A stretch of DNA of 64,000 nucleotides from Virgibacillus sp. AGTR. GTDB lineage: Bacteria > Bacillota > Bacilli > Bacillales > Amphibacillaceae. The notes below the pieces were generated by a model. That model was not told the origin of the DNA and searched no databases. It saw only the letters and a list, made by a program, of their open reading frames with translations. Of the stretch, positions 1-8,502 are shown piece by piece. How positions within the stretch are numbered: the stretch's first letter is position 1; each line of letters begins with the position of its first letter. Made by a program: the position numbers and the translations under genes. The DNA lies in NCBI RefSeq assembly GCF_016919725.2, contig NZ_JAJERH010000011.1:1-64000 (forward strand). Direction: 5' to 3'.

Positions 1-204
1 TAATTTTTTCTTGTGTCGTACCTTAAAACTAATCTCTTAAAGACTTGATAACTGTTTCAATTGAGCATAAATAAATAATTTGGTGAAGGTGAGGCTATCT
101 AGTTTTTTAACATACTTATCAATCTTCAACTGATTAGAAATGACTTTCATTTCTGTTGGTTGAATATATTCCTTAAAAACTGATTTTGTGTTATTCTTGT
201 CCAT
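1..204 (-). pseudogene. IS4-like transposase, N-terminal fragment with in-frame stop
   Basis: The frame starts with ATG at 204 behind an AAGGAG site and reads MDKNNTKSVFKEYIQPTEMK, then a segment like the N-terminal domain seen in IS4-type transposases (KYVKKLDSL, FTKLFIYAQLKQLSSL). A TAA stop follows QLSSL near position 38, after which the same frame continues with EISFKV, where related transposases keep reading. The rest lies beyond the left edge. It is therefore a truncated or inactivated insertion sequence; the family assignment is from recall of the N-terminal pattern. Confidence 0.6.
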
Positions 205-210
205 GAGAAC

Positions 211-267
211 TCCTTATAATTAGTGTATGGACAGGACTTTGAACCTTCTGTCATCTAATTATAAGGA
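211..267. repeat. 13-bp perfect inverted repeat just upstream of the transposase fragment
   Basis: Arms TCCTTATAATTAG (211-223) and CTAATTATAAGGA (255-267) are perfect inverted copies and are followed on the + strand by a T run. On the minus strand the hairpin sits directly before the transposase start, where IS elements often carry a structure that blocks transcription entering from outside. It may also contain the IS end. Confidence 0.55.
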
Positions 268-390
268 TTTTTTTATATCTTTGAAGACTACAAATTCCCT
301 TTAATTACATTTATTTGAAATTAATTAATACTTGACATTTTTGTTTTTTTAATGCAACGATAGTGAATTTCCTTAATTTCCTAAACCATT

Positions 391-420
391 AAAATGACAG
401 AGAGCATCAGTCTCTCTGTC
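391..420 (-). terminator. Terminator of the yng operon
   Basis: Stem GACAGAGAG/CTCTCTGTC (396-404 with 412-420), followed on the minus strand by ATTTTAATGG. It lies just after the yngE stop codon. Confidence 0.7.
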
Positions 421-431
421 TTGATAATCTA

Positions 432-1961
432 TTATACCGGGTATACACCGTGTTTTCTCTCGGTAAACGTAACGTTCTTCGAATCATAGATAGAATAACG
501 TTTAATCAATTCTTCTCTTAATTGCTCTGGTTCAATAACCGCATCAATTACCATCTCTGAAGCAAGTCGATATATATCAATATTTTCCTTATATTCTTCT
601 TGTTTTTCTTTGATAAATGGAGGTCGTTCCGCTTCTGGTAGCTCTTGGATTTTATTTGCATAAACCGCATTAACTGCTGCTTCTGGACCCATAACAGCTA
701 TTTGCGCGGTAGGTAGTGCTAAACAACAGTCTGGTTCAAATCCAGGCCCAGCCATTGCATATAAACCCGCTCCATATGCTTTTCGAACAATAACGGAGAT
801 TTTCGGGACGGTTGCTTCACTCATTGCTGCGAGCATCTTTGCTCCATGTCGTATAATTCCTGCTCGTTCTACTTTTGTTCCAATCATAAATCCAGGTACA
901 TCAACTAAGAATAATAATGGTATATTAAAAGCATCACAAAGCTGCATAAACTTAGCCGCCTTGTCCGCAGAATCAGGAAAGAGCACGCCACCTTTCATTC
1001 GTGGCTGATTCGCGATAATGCCAATCGATTTTCCTTGCATTCTAGCAAGACCAGTAATTATTTCTGGAGCAAACTTTTTCTTGATTTCACAGAAGCTATC
1101 CTCATCAATAATGTGCGTTATTAAATCATGCATATTGAAAGGAGCATTCTGATTTTCTGGAATCAAATCTGTAATACGCTTCTCTAACTTTTTGCTGTCT
1201 TTGGGAGTTTTGACATTTGGCTTTTTTCTAAAATTAGCAGGAAAATAATTCAAGTATTTTTGTGTGTATTCGATTGCCTCTTGCTCGCTTTTAACTAATA
1301 CATCACCAACGCCAGAAACGGAGCAATGCATGTTTGCTCCACCCATTTCTTCAAGGGTTACCTTTTCTCCAATGACTTTTTCTGCCATTCGTGGCGACCC
1401 TAGGTACATGGAAGCATTCCCATCAACCATAATGACAATATCACAGAATGCGGGGATATACGCTCCTCCTGCTGCAGATGGTCCAAATAATAAGCAGACC
1501 TGTGGTACACGGCCAGATAACTTTATTTGATTATGAAAAATCCTTCCAGCGCCTCTTCTGCCTGGAAACATTTCTACTTGATCTGTTATTCTCGCACCAG
1601 CAGAGTCAACTAGATAAATCATCGGAACCTCTAATTTTTCTGCCGTTTCTTGAATACGTAGTATTTTTTCAACCGTTCGCTTCCCCCATGAACCAGCTTT
1701 AACTGTAGAATCATTTGCCATCACACATACCGATTGACCATTAATCTTACCGATACCAGTAACAACGCCATCTGAAGGAAGTGATCCATCCATACAATTG
1801 GCGAAAAAAGCATCCTCGATGTCTATATCTTGATCAAATAATCGCTTTAGTCTTTCCCTAACAAACAATTTGCCATGTTGTTCATTTTTTTGATGATATT
1901 TTGCTTGACCACCTTTTTCAATTTTATTAACTCTTTCTTGAAACTCTTCCAAATACGACAT
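432..1961 (-). CDS. yngE: Acyl-CoA carboxylase, carboxyltransferase (beta) subunit, methylcrotonyl-CoA type
   Basis: A 509-residue biotin-dependent carboxyltransferase of the propionyl/methylcrotonyl-CoA carboxylase beta family; B. subtilis YngE has nearly the same length. Two crotonase-fold halves are visible, with glycine-rich CoA/biotin-binding patches (GPSAAGGAYIPAF near residue 160, and RKAYGAGLYAM near 395). It transfers CO2 from carboxybiotin on the small carrier protein (2809-3018) to an acyl-CoA, probably 3-methylcrotonyl-CoA given the operon. It is the last gene of the operon, with an AGGAGG site before the ATG. The substrate is inferred from context, since propionyl-CoA enzymes look alike. 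Confidence 0.9.
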   Translation of the reverse strand: MSYLEEFQERVNKIEKGGQAKYHQKNEQHGKLFVRERLKRLFDQDIDIEDAFFANCMDGSLPSDGVVTGIGKINGQSVCVMANDSTVKAGSWGKRTVEKILRIQETAEKLEVPMIYLVDSAGARITDQVEMFPGRRGAGRIFHNQIKLSGRVPQVCLLFGPSAAGGAYIPAFCDIVIMVDGNASMYLGSPRMAEKVIGEKVTLEEMGGANMHCSVSGVGDVLVKSEQEAIEYTQKYLNYFPANFRKKPNVKTPKDSKKLEKRITDLIPENQNAPFNMHDLITHIIDEDSFCEIKKKFAPEIITGLARMQGKSIGIIANQPRMKGGVLFPDSADKAAKFMQLCDAFNIPLLFLVDVPGFMIGTKVERAGIIRHGAKMLAAMSEATVPKISVIVRKAYGAGLYAMAGPGFEPDCCLALPTAQIAVMGPEAAVNAVYANKIQELPEAERPPFIKEKQEEYKENIDIYRLASEMVIDAVIEPEQLREELIKRYSIYDSKNVTFTERKHGVYPV

Positions 1962-1978
1962 TTTGTAGCCTCCTGGTT

Positions 1979-2761
1979 TTAGTTTCCTTTGTAATTTGGA
2001 GTTCGTTTTTCACGAAATGCTTGTAAACCTTCTAATCTATCATGCGTGGGTATGGTTTGCTGATAAGCAAGGTTTTCCAGCATTAATCCTGTTGTAATAT
2101 CCGTTTGTACACCCTTATTGATCGCTGTTTTGGCTTGTTTTAGAGCAATTGGTCCGTTTTTAGAGATGGCCCTTGCCAGTTGAAGTGCAGAATTCATAAG
2201 TTCGCTTGATTTTACTACCTCTTCAACTAGTCCTATTGCTAATGCTTCGTTCGCGTTTATACGCTGAGCACTGTAGATTAATCGTTTTGCTTGTCCGATA
2301 CCAATTAATCGAGGCAGTCGCTGTGTTCCGCCTGCCCCCGGGATAATCGCCAACGATGTTTCTGTGAGTCCCATATTTACATGGTTAGCGGCAATTCGAA
2401 TATCCGATGCTAATGCCAGTTCTAAACCACCACCAAAGGCAACGCCATTAATCGCGGAAATAACAGGCATGGACATATTCTCAACCATTGTGACTGTTTT
2501 TCCTATATATTCCACAGCATGAATGACTTCCTGATTAGACATTCCTGATCTTTCCTTCAGATCTGCACCTGCACAGAAGGCTTTTTGACCAGCTCCGGTA
2601 ATTACTGTACAAGTGACTGTTGGATCTTGTTCTATGGTATGGACGGTGGCTTGCAGTTCTTGCAATAACTTTTTCGACATTGCATTCGCTGCTTCTGGTC
2701 GATTTAGAGTCACCATAGCTACTCCGTTATTGATGTCTAAGTTGACTAGACTAGTACTCAC
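1979..2761 (-). CDS. yngF: Enoyl-CoA hydratase/isomerase, probable methylglutaconyl-CoA hydratase
   Basis: A 260-residue crotonase. The oxyanion-hole segments are NAMSKKLL/CAGADLKE near residue 65 and AINGVAFGGGLELALASD near 105, and the acidic region ETSLAIIPGAGGTQRL holds the catalytic Glu positions. It starts with GTG behind a GGGGGGGA site. In the yng-type leucine pathway this enzyme hydrates 3-methylglutaconyl-CoA to HMG-CoA. The HMG-CoA lyase gene (yngG) that normally sits beside it in B. subtilis is missing here. The exact substrate is inferred from the neighbours. Confidence 0.88.
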   Translation of the reverse strand: MSTSLVNLDINNGVAMVTLNRPEAANAMSKKLLQELQATVHTIEQDPTVTCTVITGAGQKAFCAGADLKERSGMSNQEVIHAVEYIGKTVTMVENMSMPVISAINGVAFGGGLELALASDIRIAANHVNMGLTETSLAIIPGAGGTQRLPRLIGIGQAKRLIYSAQRINANEALAIGLVEEVVKSSELMNSALQLARAISKNGPIALKQAKTAINKGVQTDITTGLMLENLAYQQTIPTHDRLEGLQAFREKRTPNYKGN

Positions 2762-2808
2762 TGAAATCCCCCCCTACGAATAATTTTTCAGATGCTATCA
2801 CGGAATTA

Positions 2809-3018
2809 TTATTCGATGATAGCAATAATATCCCCTTCATTAACAAAATCTCCTTCGGCTACTTTCATTTCCTTTATCGTGCCTGAAGACTCTGCAATAA
2901 TAGGTATTTCCATTTTCATAGATTCTAGGATTACAACATCCTGTCCTTCTTCAACCGCTTCTCCGTGTGTCGCTGTAATTTTCCATACACTACCTGCCAT
3001 TGATGCTTTTAATTCCAT
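2809..3018 (-). CDS. yngHB: Biotin carboxyl carrier protein, stand-alone
   Basis: A 69-residue single biotinyl/lipoyl-fold domain with the biotinylation motif ESMKMEIP, target Lys35. An AGGAGG site precedes the ATG. It carries carboxybiotin between the biotin carboxylase encoded just upstream and the carboxyltransferase at the operon end. Having the carrier as a separate small gene matches the B. subtilis yngHA/yngHB arrangement. Confidence 0.92.
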   Translation of the reverse strand: MELKASMAGSVWKITATHGEAVEEGQDVVILESMKMEIPIIAESSGTIKEMKVAEGDFVNEGDIIAIIE

Positions 3019-3030
3019 TATTTATTCCTC

Positions 3031-4386
3031 CTATTTTTTATTCAATTGAGTTAAATAGTTTGTTTCTACAAAATTTGTTGTTGTATTTCCTGATCTAAAT
3101 GCTTGATGTTTCATTATTGAAAGAAGCATGGGGAGATTTGTTTTAATCCCTTCAATCTTATATTCTTGAAGAGCTGTTTGAAGTAATGAAATTGCTTCGT
3201 TTCTCGTTTGACCATGTACAATTAATTTTCCAATCATCGGGTCGTAAAATGGTGTGACATCATAATTGTTACAAACCGTGATTTCATTTCTTATTTTTTC
3301 TCCTTCTGGAGGTTCAAACCTATGAATATGCCCCGGTGAAGGGAAGAAAGTAATTGGATCTTCTGCATAGATGCGTGCCTCAATTGCATGCCCGTTTAAG
3401 TGGAGATCAGCTTGTTTTATATCTAACGCTTCTCCATTAGCAATTTGAATCTGTTTCTCTACAATATCAATACCGGTTATTTCTTCTGTTATTGGGTGTT
3501 CTACTTGAATACGTGTGTTCATTTCTAAAAAGTAGAAGTTTTCTTGTTCATCTACTAAAAATTCAATGGTCCCAGCATTTGTATAACCTAATGTCTTAAC
3601 CGCTTGAATGGCTTTATCTCCCATGTTTTTTCTTGTCTTTTCGGAAATAAACGGGGAAGGGGCTTCTTCAATAACCTTTTGATTTCTTCGTTGAATCGAA
3701 CATTCTCGCTCAAACAGATGAACAGCATTACCATAATGATCTGCCAGTACTTGAATTTCAATGTGTCTAGCATTTTCTACCTTTTTTTCTATAAACATAG
3801 AGCCATCCCCAAAAAAATTCAGAGCACGTTTAGAATTGTTTTCAAAGGCCTTTGAAAGCTCTTCCTTCGAGTGAACCATCTGCATCCCGATACCACCACC
3901 ACCAGCGGATGCTTTCAGCATGATTGGATAACCGATAGCTTCTGCAATGGATGCTGCTTCTTCCGCAGATGTTACCGCTCCTTCGGTGCCCGGTACTACA
4001 GGTACACCAGCTTGCTGCATCATGGTTCTTGCTGCTATTTTACTACCCATTTGACGAATAACCTTGCTCTTTGGGCCAATAAAGATGATATCCTCCGATT
4101 CGCATTTTTCAGCAAATATATCACTTTCACTCAAGAAACCGTAACCAGGGTGAATGGCATCTGCTTTGCATTCTTTTGCAACTGAAATAATTTTTTCGAT
4201 ATTTAAATAGCTCTCGTTAACTCTAGGTGGTCCTATTAAGTAGCTCTCATCAGCCATTTGTACATAAGGAGCATCTTTATCTGCTTCTGAATAGATACTA
4301 ACAGCTTGTATATTTAGCTGTTTGCAAGTTCGGATTACTCTTGCCGCAATTTCCCCACGATTAGCAATAACTATTTTGTTTATCAT
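3031..4386 (-). CDS. yngH: Biotin carboxylase subunit of acyl-CoA carboxylase
   Basis: A 451-residue biotin carboxylase. It has an N-terminal domain (IANRGEIAARVIRTC), a central ATP-grasp domain with the glycine-rich loop KASAGGGGIGMQMV near residue 160, the catalytic segment EMNTRIQVEHPITEE, and a C-terminal domain ending with PMIGKLIVHG and a helical tail. It carboxylates the biotin on the 69-residue carrier, using ATP and bicarbonate. The carrier gene follows after 12 bases, so both are co-translated in one operon. Confidence 0.93.
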   Translation of the reverse strand: MINKIVIANRGEIAARVIRTCKQLNIQAVSIYSEADKDAPYVQMADESYLIGPPRVNESYLNIEKIISVAKECKADAIHPGYGFLSESDIFAEKCESEDIIFIGPKSKVIRQMGSKIAARTMMQQAGVPVVPGTEGAVTSAEEAASIAEAIGYPIMLKASAGGGGIGMQMVHSKEELSKAFENNSKRALNFFGDGSMFIEKKVENARHIEIQVLADHYGNAVHLFERECSIQRRNQKVIEEAPSPFISEKTRKNMGDKAIQAVKTLGYTNAGTIEFLVDEQENFYFLEMNTRIQVEHPITEEITGIDIVEKQIQIANGEALDIKQADLHLNGHAIEARIYAEDPITFFPSPGHIHRFEPPEGEKIRNEITVCNNYDVTPFYDPMIGKLIVHGQTRNEAISLLQTALQEYKIEGIKTNLPMLLSIMKHQAFRSGNTTTNFVETNYLTQLNKK

Positions 4387-4396
4387 ACGGTTCCCC

Positions 4397-6031
4397 CTAT
4401 CGTTGTAACTGTTGTAAAGCTAACTCTTTAAGTTTATATTTTTGAATCTTGCCACTTGCAGTCATCGGATACTCCTGGACAAACTCAATATATCTTGGGA
4501 TTTTATGTTTCGATATTTTCCCATAACAAAATTTTTGTATGTCCTTTGCTGTGTGTACTTTACCTTCTTGCAAGATAATCCAAGCCATAATTTCTTCCCC
4601 ATACTTTTGGTCTGGAACACCAACGACTTGTACATCAAGTACATCGGGATGCTGATATAAAAATTCTTCTATTTCTCTCGGATAAATGTTTTCACCACCA
4701 CGAATAATCATATCCTTCATTCTTCCGGTGATTTCTAAATAACCGTTATGATGGATAACGGCTAAATCACCTGTATGTAACCATCCGTGTTCATCTATTA
4801 CTTCATTTGTTGCAGCCGTATTATTATAATAGCCTTTCATGACATGATAGCCTCTTGTTAGTAACTCACCTGGTACGCCAATTTCTTGATCATCATCTGT
4901 TCCTGGTATAATTACCCTAACTTCTACATTTGGGTGTGGCTTTCCTACGGTACTTACGCGTAATTCAATAGGGTCGTCTGTTTTCGTTTGTGTAATTACT
5001 GGGGAGGACTCTGTCTGTCCATAAGCAATTGTTATTTCTTTTGCACCCATCTTTTCCATTACATTTGTCATCACTTCCATTGGACAGGTAGACCCTGCCA
5101 TTATGCCAGTTCTTAGACTAGATAAATTATATTGCTTGAAGTTTGGGTGATTTAATTCAGAAATAAACATCGTTGGCACGCCATGAAGTGCCGTACATCT
5201 TTCGCTAGAAACAGCGGATAAGACTTTCTCAGGATGGAATTGTTCTAATAAAACCATTGTTGTTCCTTTTGATACAGCAGCTAATACTCCTAATACACAG
5301 CCAAAGCAGTGAAAAAAAGGAACAGGAATACAAAGTCTATCTTCAGACGTCAGTTCCATACAATCAGCAATCTGCTTTCCGTTATTGACAATATTATAAT
5401 GTGTTAGCATGACACCTTTAGGGAATCCAGTTGTGCCAGATGTGTACTGCATATTAATAACATCATTAACTTGTAGACTTTCTTTCCGTTCAAGTAGCAT
5501 TTGCTCACTAATGATGTTTCCATATTGCATTACTTCATTCCAGTTGTAGGCAAATGAATACGTGTTCTCACCAATAACGATTATATTTTTAAGATTTGGT
5601 AAGGTTTTTGATTGAAGCATACCTTTTTCAGCCATTTCTAGCTCTGGACAAATCTTTTTAAGTATATCGATATAAGATGTGCCTTTATAACTTTCCGCGA
5701 GAATTAGCGTTGTCGATTCTGACTGTTCTAGTAAATAGTGAAGCTCGGATGCTTGATAACTGGTATTTACAGTAACTAATACTGCACCCATCTTTCCGGT
5801 TGCAAATTGAGTTGTCAGCCACTCAGGCTTATTATCTGCCCAAATCGCTACATTTTCTCCTTTTTCAATACCTAATGCCATAAATCCCTTTGCTGCTTCA
5901 TTCACCATTTCATTGAATGCTTTGTAGCTTTTTCTCAAGTGTAGTTCTGGATAAATAACGGCTTCATGATCAGGATATAATTCTACTTGCTTTTCTAAAA
6001 GCTCTCCAACAGTAAAATTTAAAAGTGTCAT
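4397..6031 (-). CDS. yngI: AMP-forming acyl-CoA synthetase
   Basis: A 544-residue ANL-superfamily ligase. The P-loop YTSGTTGFPKGVM is near residue 194, the A5 motif YGQTESSP near 340, the A7 motif GWLHTGDLA near 418, the hinge GRMKDMIIRGGENIYPREIE near 435, and the C-terminal catalytic Lys lies in TASGKIQKYKL. It activates a carboxylic acid (medium or branched chain) to its CoA thioester through an acyl-adenylate. It is the second gene of the operon, 24 bases after yngJ. The acyl preference cannot be read from the sequence. Confidence 0.9.
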   Translation of the reverse strand: MTLLNFTVGELLEKQVELYPDHEAVIYPELHLRKSYKAFNEMVNEAAKGFMALGIEKGENVAIWADNKPEWLTTQFATGKMGAVLVTVNTSYQASELHYLLEQSESTTLILAESYKGTSYIDILKKICPELEMAEKGMLQSKTLPNLKNIIVIGENTYSFAYNWNEVMQYGNIISEQMLLERKESLQVNDVINMQYTSGTTGFPKGVMLTHYNIVNNGKQIADCMELTSEDRLCIPVPFFHCFGCVLGVLAAVSKGTTMVLLEQFHPEKVLSAVSSERCTALHGVPTMFISELNHPNFKQYNLSSLRTGIMAGSTCPMEVMTNVMEKMGAKEITIAYGQTESSPVITQTKTDDPIELRVSTVGKPHPNVEVRVIIPGTDDDQEIGVPGELLTRGYHVMKGYYNNTAATNEVIDEHGWLHTGDLAVIHHNGYLEITGRMKDMIIRGGENIYPREIEEFLYQHPDVLDVQVVGVPDQKYGEEIMAWIILQEGKVHTAKDIQKFCYGKISKHKIPRYIEFVQEYPMTASGKIQKYKLKELALQQLQR

Positions 6032-6055
6032 GGACGTTTTCCTCCCCCTACTAAA

Positions 6056-7198
6056 CTAGCAACCTAATTGTCTAGCGATAACTAAACGTTGAATTTCTGA
6101 AGTACCTTCTCCAATTTCAAGTAGTTTTGCATCCCTTAGGTAGCGTTCTACTTCATACTCACGCATATATCCATACCCACCATGAATTTGAATGGCTTGA
6201 TTCGCTGCACGAGATGCTGTTTCGGATGCAAAAAGCTTTGCATAGGCTGCTTCTTTACTAAATGGCTTATCATTATCCTTTAACCAAGCTGCTTTATGAA
6301 CCATGTTTCGTGACAGCTCTACTTCCATTGCCATATCAGCTAATTTAAATTGGATAGATTGGAAATTAGAAATAGATTGGCCGAACTGTTTTCTTTCCTT
6401 TGCATAGTTTAATGCTTTTTCTAAAGAAGCTTGAGCAATACCTACTCCAAGTGCAGCTATTGAAATTCTTCCACCATCTAATGTATAGAGGAATTGCTTA
6501 AACCCTTTTTCCGGATCACCCAGTAGATTTTCCTTTGGAACACGTACTTGGTCAAGTACGATTTCCGCTGTATCGGATCCGCGTACACCCATCTTGTCAT
6601 AATTGCTAGTAATTTTAACTCCTTTTGTATCTGTTGGAACGATAATCGCTGAGATAATATTTTTTCCTTTCTCATTTTTACCTGTGACAGCGGTTACAAT
6701 TAATGTTTTAGCAAAACTAGCGTTAGTTATAAAGCACTTCTCTCCATTAATAATATATTCATCGCCCTCTAATTTAGCAGTTGTTTTTGTTCCACCTGCA
6801 TCTGATCCGGCATTAGGCTCTGTTAATCCGAATGAACCAAGTGCTTTTCCTTGAGCTAAAGGAGTTAGGAACGCTTTCTTTTGTTTTTCTGTTCCGAAAT
6901 AGTAAATGGGACTTGCTCCCAATGAAACTGCGGCAGCATAGCTTAATCCTGTACTACCACAAACACTGCCAATTTCTTCTACAGCTAAAGCGTACGATAA
7001 TGTGTCACCACCGGAACCACCATACTCCTCAGGGAAAGGAATGCCGAGTATGCCAAGCTCTCCAAGCTGATCGAAGATATCAATAGGGAATTTTGCCTCC
7101 TTATCAATTTCGATTGCTCTAGGTTGAATCACATTTTCCGCAAAATCCTTTACCATTTTTTTAATCATTAATTGTTCCTTTGATAATTCAAAATTCAT
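6056..7198 (-). CDS. yngJ: Acyl-CoA dehydrogenase, isovaleryl/short-branched-chain type
   Basis: A 380-residue FAD-dependent acyl-CoA dehydrogenase. FAD-binding signatures are [17 protein letters not shown] near residue 125 and the C-terminal [20 protein letters not shown] with the following [19 protein letters not shown]. It oxidises an acyl-CoA to the 2-enoyl-CoA, feeding the carboxylase and hydratase encoded downstream. As first gene of the operon it lies just downstream of the palindrome at 7223-7240, which suggests control by the adjacent TetR protein. Its ribosome binding site is AGGAGG. Confidence 0.93.
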   Translation of the reverse strand: MNFELSKEQLMIKKMVKDFAENVIQPRAIEIDKEAKFPIDIFDQLGELGILGIPFPEEYGGSGGDTLSYALAVEEIGSVCGSTGLSYAAAVSLGASPIYYFGTEKQKKAFLTPLAQGKALGSFGLTEPNAGSDAGGTKTTAKLEGDEYIINGEKCFITNASFAKTLIVTAVTGKNEKGKNIISAIIVPTDTKGVKITSNYDKMGVRGSDTAEIVLDQVRVPKENLLGDPEKGFKQFLYTLDGGRISIAALGVGIAQASLEKALNYAKERKQFGQSISNFQSIQFKLADMAMEVELSRNMVHKAAWLKDNDKPFSKEAAYAKLFASETASRAANQAIQIHGGYGYMREYEVERYLRDAKLLEIGEGTSEIQRLVIARQLGC

Positions 7199-7222
7199 GT
7201 TTTCCTCCTATCCCATGCTGAA

Positions 7223-7255
7223 AGACCGACTGGTTGGTCTGTTCAAAGCATTATA
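7223..7255 (-). promoter_or_regulatory. Candidate TetR operator and -10 element for the yng operon
   Basis: An 18-bp imperfect palindrome (AGACCGACTGGTTGGTCT, 7223-7240) lies between the TetR gene and yngJ. On the minus strand a perfect -10 box TATAAT (7250-7255) precedes it, so the operator would cover the transcription start. A good -35 box was not seen. The GACC...GGTC half-sites resemble operators of TetR-type fatty-acid regulators; the pairing with this regulator is an inference. Confidence 0.55.
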
Positions 7256-7265
7256 CATGTAATTA

Positions 7266-7883
7266 TTACATATTATCGTCTATCAACGCTTCATATGCAT
7301 CATCGTGTATATTTCCGTGATCTAAGACAGCATGTAAAATGAGATCTACGAAAATGTCACTGATTTCATTAATACTCTTCGCACCACCTTGCTTATACCA
7401 TTTATATGTCCAGTTTACCATCCCTAATATTGCCATTCCTGTAATTTCAACCGGTAATGCCTGACGAAATTCACCAGTTTGCTTACCTTCATAAATGACT
7501 TGAAATATGAGCTGTTTAAACTGGTCACGCTTTGCTTTGATTAAAGACTCATACTCAGGTTTTAAATATACTGTTTCCTGATAAAACACGGAAATATGTG
7601 GCTTATAAATATCAAAAACCTTAACAAAATCCTTAATAATTACGCTTAGCTTCTCTGTCGGTGAATGATACATTTTATTGGCACGGATGGCTTTATCAAG
7701 TACATAAGATATAAACGTATCATGGATTAAGTATAGTAGCTCATCTTTAGAAGAGAAGTGATGATAAAACCCCCCCTTAGAAGTACCTACATCAGCGACA
7801 ATTTGATTCACTGTTACTCCGTGATATCCATACTTTTCGAAATGTAGCAATGAAGATTGAATTATTTTTTCACGTAATTCCGT
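7266..7883 (-). CDS. TetR/AcrR-family regulator of the yng operon, start codon unusual
   Basis: A TetR-type regulator. The DNA-binding helix-turn-helix is TVNQIVADVGTSKGGFYHHF, followed by a helical ligand-binding domain. TTG at 7850 would remove helix 1 of the DNA-binding domain. The frame is open further upstream and encodes the expected TELREKIIQSSLLHFEKYG, and a near-perfect site (GAGGAGGG) lies 7 bases before an ACG codon at 7881-7883, exactly where ATG is expected. No in-frame ATG, GTG or TTG was found upstream within about 100 bases. I therefore place the start at ACG, giving 205 residues. It sits directly upstream of yngJ in the same orientation, so it probably represses the operon in response to an acyl-CoA. 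Alternatives are initiation at TTG 7850 or a mutated start codon. Confidence 0.75.
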   Translation of the reverse strand, partial: TELREKIIQSSLLHFEKYGYHGVTVNQIVADVGTSKGGFYHHFSSKDELLYLIHDTFISYVLDKAIRANKMYHSPTEKLSVIIKDFVKVFDIYKPHISVFYQETVYLKPEYESLIKAKRDQFKQLIFQVIYEGKQTGEFRQALPVEITGMAILGMVNWTYKWYKQGGAKSINEISDIFVDLILHAVLDHGNIHDDAYEALIDDNM

Positions 7884-8436
7884 TCTAAATCCCTCCTCTT
7901 CATTAGATATTTTAACACTATCATATTTATCTGAAAATATAAAGTCTTGGCAAGAAATGCAAAGCGTTAGTTGAATAAAAAGGTATTTATAAATAAACCC
8001 AAACCACCAGTGGGAACTAGTAGCCTGCTCTGCGGCTAAAGGTTTTTATTACCGTTTTCAGCCTTCAATGTCCGCTGAAAGGGTTTCCTGTCTGCATCAA
8101 AGATCTCTTACTTTTCCTGTAAATGGATCAAAAGTCACTACAATATATACGCGTGTGCTATAAAAATACAATAGGAATTTAGAGAAAAGGTTCGTATCCG
8201 CTGCGGTTCAGAAACGATTATTTTAAAATTGCTTTATGAAGAATGGAATAGATGAGCGTATCTCCAGTAATACTTGCAGATTCCGTGTGTACTACGTACA
8301 ATTCCATGCAAAATAGTGAGTCTAAGTACGGGTTGAATACTTAATTGTATGCTATTTTTGTTCTCAAAGTGAGGGATAATAATTTCGACCCTTTGTTTTA
8401 AAGTAGGCTAGCAGAGACAGGGAGACTTCTCAGCCA
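7884..8436. other. Intergenic region, possible gene debris
   Basis: No complete gene is visible. On the minus strand around 8100-8150 a short frame reads YIVVTFDPFTGKVRDL before a stop, which resembles the end of a PepSY-type domain. This is too short to assign and may be debris. Confidence 0.3.
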
Positions 8437-8476
8437 TTAAAAAAATGACAGGCAACCTTCTTGGCTTACCTGTCAT
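8437..8476 (-). terminator. Terminator of parE-parC
   Basis: Stem ATGACAGG/CCTGTCAT (8445-8452 with 8469-8476) followed on the minus strand by TTTTTTAATGG. It lies 26 bases beyond the parC stop. Confidence 0.8.
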
Positions 8477-8502
8477 ATGAATAGCTAGAAAATATTACTA
8501 CA

